DNA from: Rhodobacterales bacterium | GTDB lineage: Bacteria > Pseudomonadota > Alphaproteobacteria > Rhodobacterales > Rhodobacteraceae | Length of the DNA stretch: 64,000 bases | Assembly (NCBI GenBank): GCA_021155205.1 | Contig: JAJNPS010000048.1 | Span: 1-64,000 of the forward strand | Direction of reading: 5' to 3' | Shown: positions 63,592 to 64,000 of the stretch, in pieces | Position numbering within the stretch: the first letter of the stretch is position 1 | How the letters are laid out: each line of letters starts with the position of its first letter | Notes under the pieces: generated by a model | The model's input: the letters and a program-made list of their open reading frames with translations, nothing else | Database searches by the model: none | What the model was told of the DNA's origin: nothing | Position numbers and translations under genes: made by a program

Positions 63592-64000
63592 ATGAAACGG
63601 ACCCTGATGACCGCTTCGGCGGTCGCGATCTTCAGCGGCAGCGCGGCGTTCTCGCAAGAACTGACACTGTGTTGGGCAGCCTGGGACCCGGCCAACGCAC
63701 TGGTCGAACTCAGCAAGGATTTCGAGGCGGAATCCGGCATAAAGATGAACTTTGAATTCGTGCCGTGGCCCAACTTTGCCGACCGCATGCTGAACGAGCT
63801 GAACTCGGGCGGCAAGCTGTGCGACCTGATGATCGGCGACAGCCAGTGGATCGGCGCGGGCGCCGAAAGCGGGCACTACGTCAAACTGAACGACTTCTTT
63901 GATGCCAACGGCATCTCGATGGATGCCTTTGTGCCCGCGACCGTCACCGGCTATTCCGAATGGCCCAAGGGCACGCCGAACTACTGGTCGCTGCCCGCCT
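63592..64000 (+). CDS. ABC transporter substrate-binding protein (sugar type), partial
   Basis: First 136 residues; the gene runs off the window. Signal peptide about 1-21 (GSAAFSQ), then LTLCWAAWDPANALVELSKDFEAESGIKM and NELNSGGKLCDLMIGDSQW, the family 1 extracellular solute-binding fold. GGAGG lies seven bases before the ATG. Downstream of a LacI regulator, so a carbohydrate or polyol importer is expected. Confidence 0.85.
   Translation, partial: MKRTLMTASAVAIFSGSAAFSQELTLCWAAWDPANALVELSKDFEAESGIKMNFEFVPWPNFADRMLNELNSGGKLCDLMIGDSQWIGAGAESGHYVKLNDFFDANGISMDAFVPATVTGYSEWPKGTPNYWSLPA

Overview
The window reads as chromosomal DNA of an alphaproteobacterium of the Rhodobacteraceae (Rhodobacter/Paracoccus/Gemmobacter-like). 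This rests on the high G+C, gcrA, a Flp/Tad pilus locus whose pilins carry the AVTVDW processing motif, the DUF1127, XRE and LysR gene types, and many adjacent genes overlapping by 4 bp. The genus cannot be named from sequence alone. Most of the window is core-like; the accessory signals are an IS5-type element, a MITE-like repeat, tandem duplicated pilin cassettes and catabolic islands.

Layout. 1-980: right part of an IS5-family element with a frameshifted transposase, then a 107-bp MITE-like element that overlaps the stop codon of an MFS gene. 978-13170: MFS transporter, HrpB, GcrA, AsmA-like protein, DUF481 outer-membrane protein, RimO, KatG, and a second, degenerate MITE copy ending a small GNAT gene. 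12874-16000: scoAB-GNAT, a decayed and an intact tRNA-Leu, and a lytic transglycosylase. 16200-29850: Flp/Tad pilus locus with three tandem 685-bp flp cassettes, a fourth flp, then cpaB-cpaC-ompA-like, cpaE-cpaF-tadB-tadC-TPR-tadD-cpaA and a conserved AAA+ ATPase. 29890-42720: housekeeping and purine genes (5-FCL, mgtE, guanine deaminase, TrxR-like flavoprotein, RraB, 8-oxoguanine deaminase, HisN-like phosphatase, XRE and LysR regulators, DUF1127, Bax inhibitor-1 family, L33, RNase P RNA, AmpD, a lipoprotein). 42750-44525: gatCA. 44726-50783: UPF0173 hydrolase, then a six-gene overlapping operon (PotD/B/C/A-type transporter, MBL hydrolase, agmatinase-family ureohydrolase) facing a TetR regulator. 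51678-60052: hydroxyacid dehydrogenase, SH3 protein, TetR regulator, then an arginine/guanidino catabolic set (AruH-like aminotransferase, AruI-like decarboxylase, class III aminotransferase, PuuA-like ligase). 60079-64000: CbiX-like, SGNH, SDR, LacI regulator and the start of a sugar-type ABC transporter.

How genes work together. The Tad genes together encode a pilus assembly machine (secretin, ATPase, platform proteins, peptidase). The 45.4-60.1 kb region reads as uptake and breakdown of arginine or other guanidino compounds: uptake, transamination to 2-ketoarginine, TPP-dependent decarboxylation, and ureohydrolysis. The aldehyde dehydrogenase step is not in the window.

Main points for a second look: the tandem self-terminating flp cassettes; a three-copy element directly 3' of three unrelated transcripts; the MITE-like element providing TAG stops to two genes; the uncharacterised AAA+ ATPase tied to the Tad locus; and the guanidino gene set.
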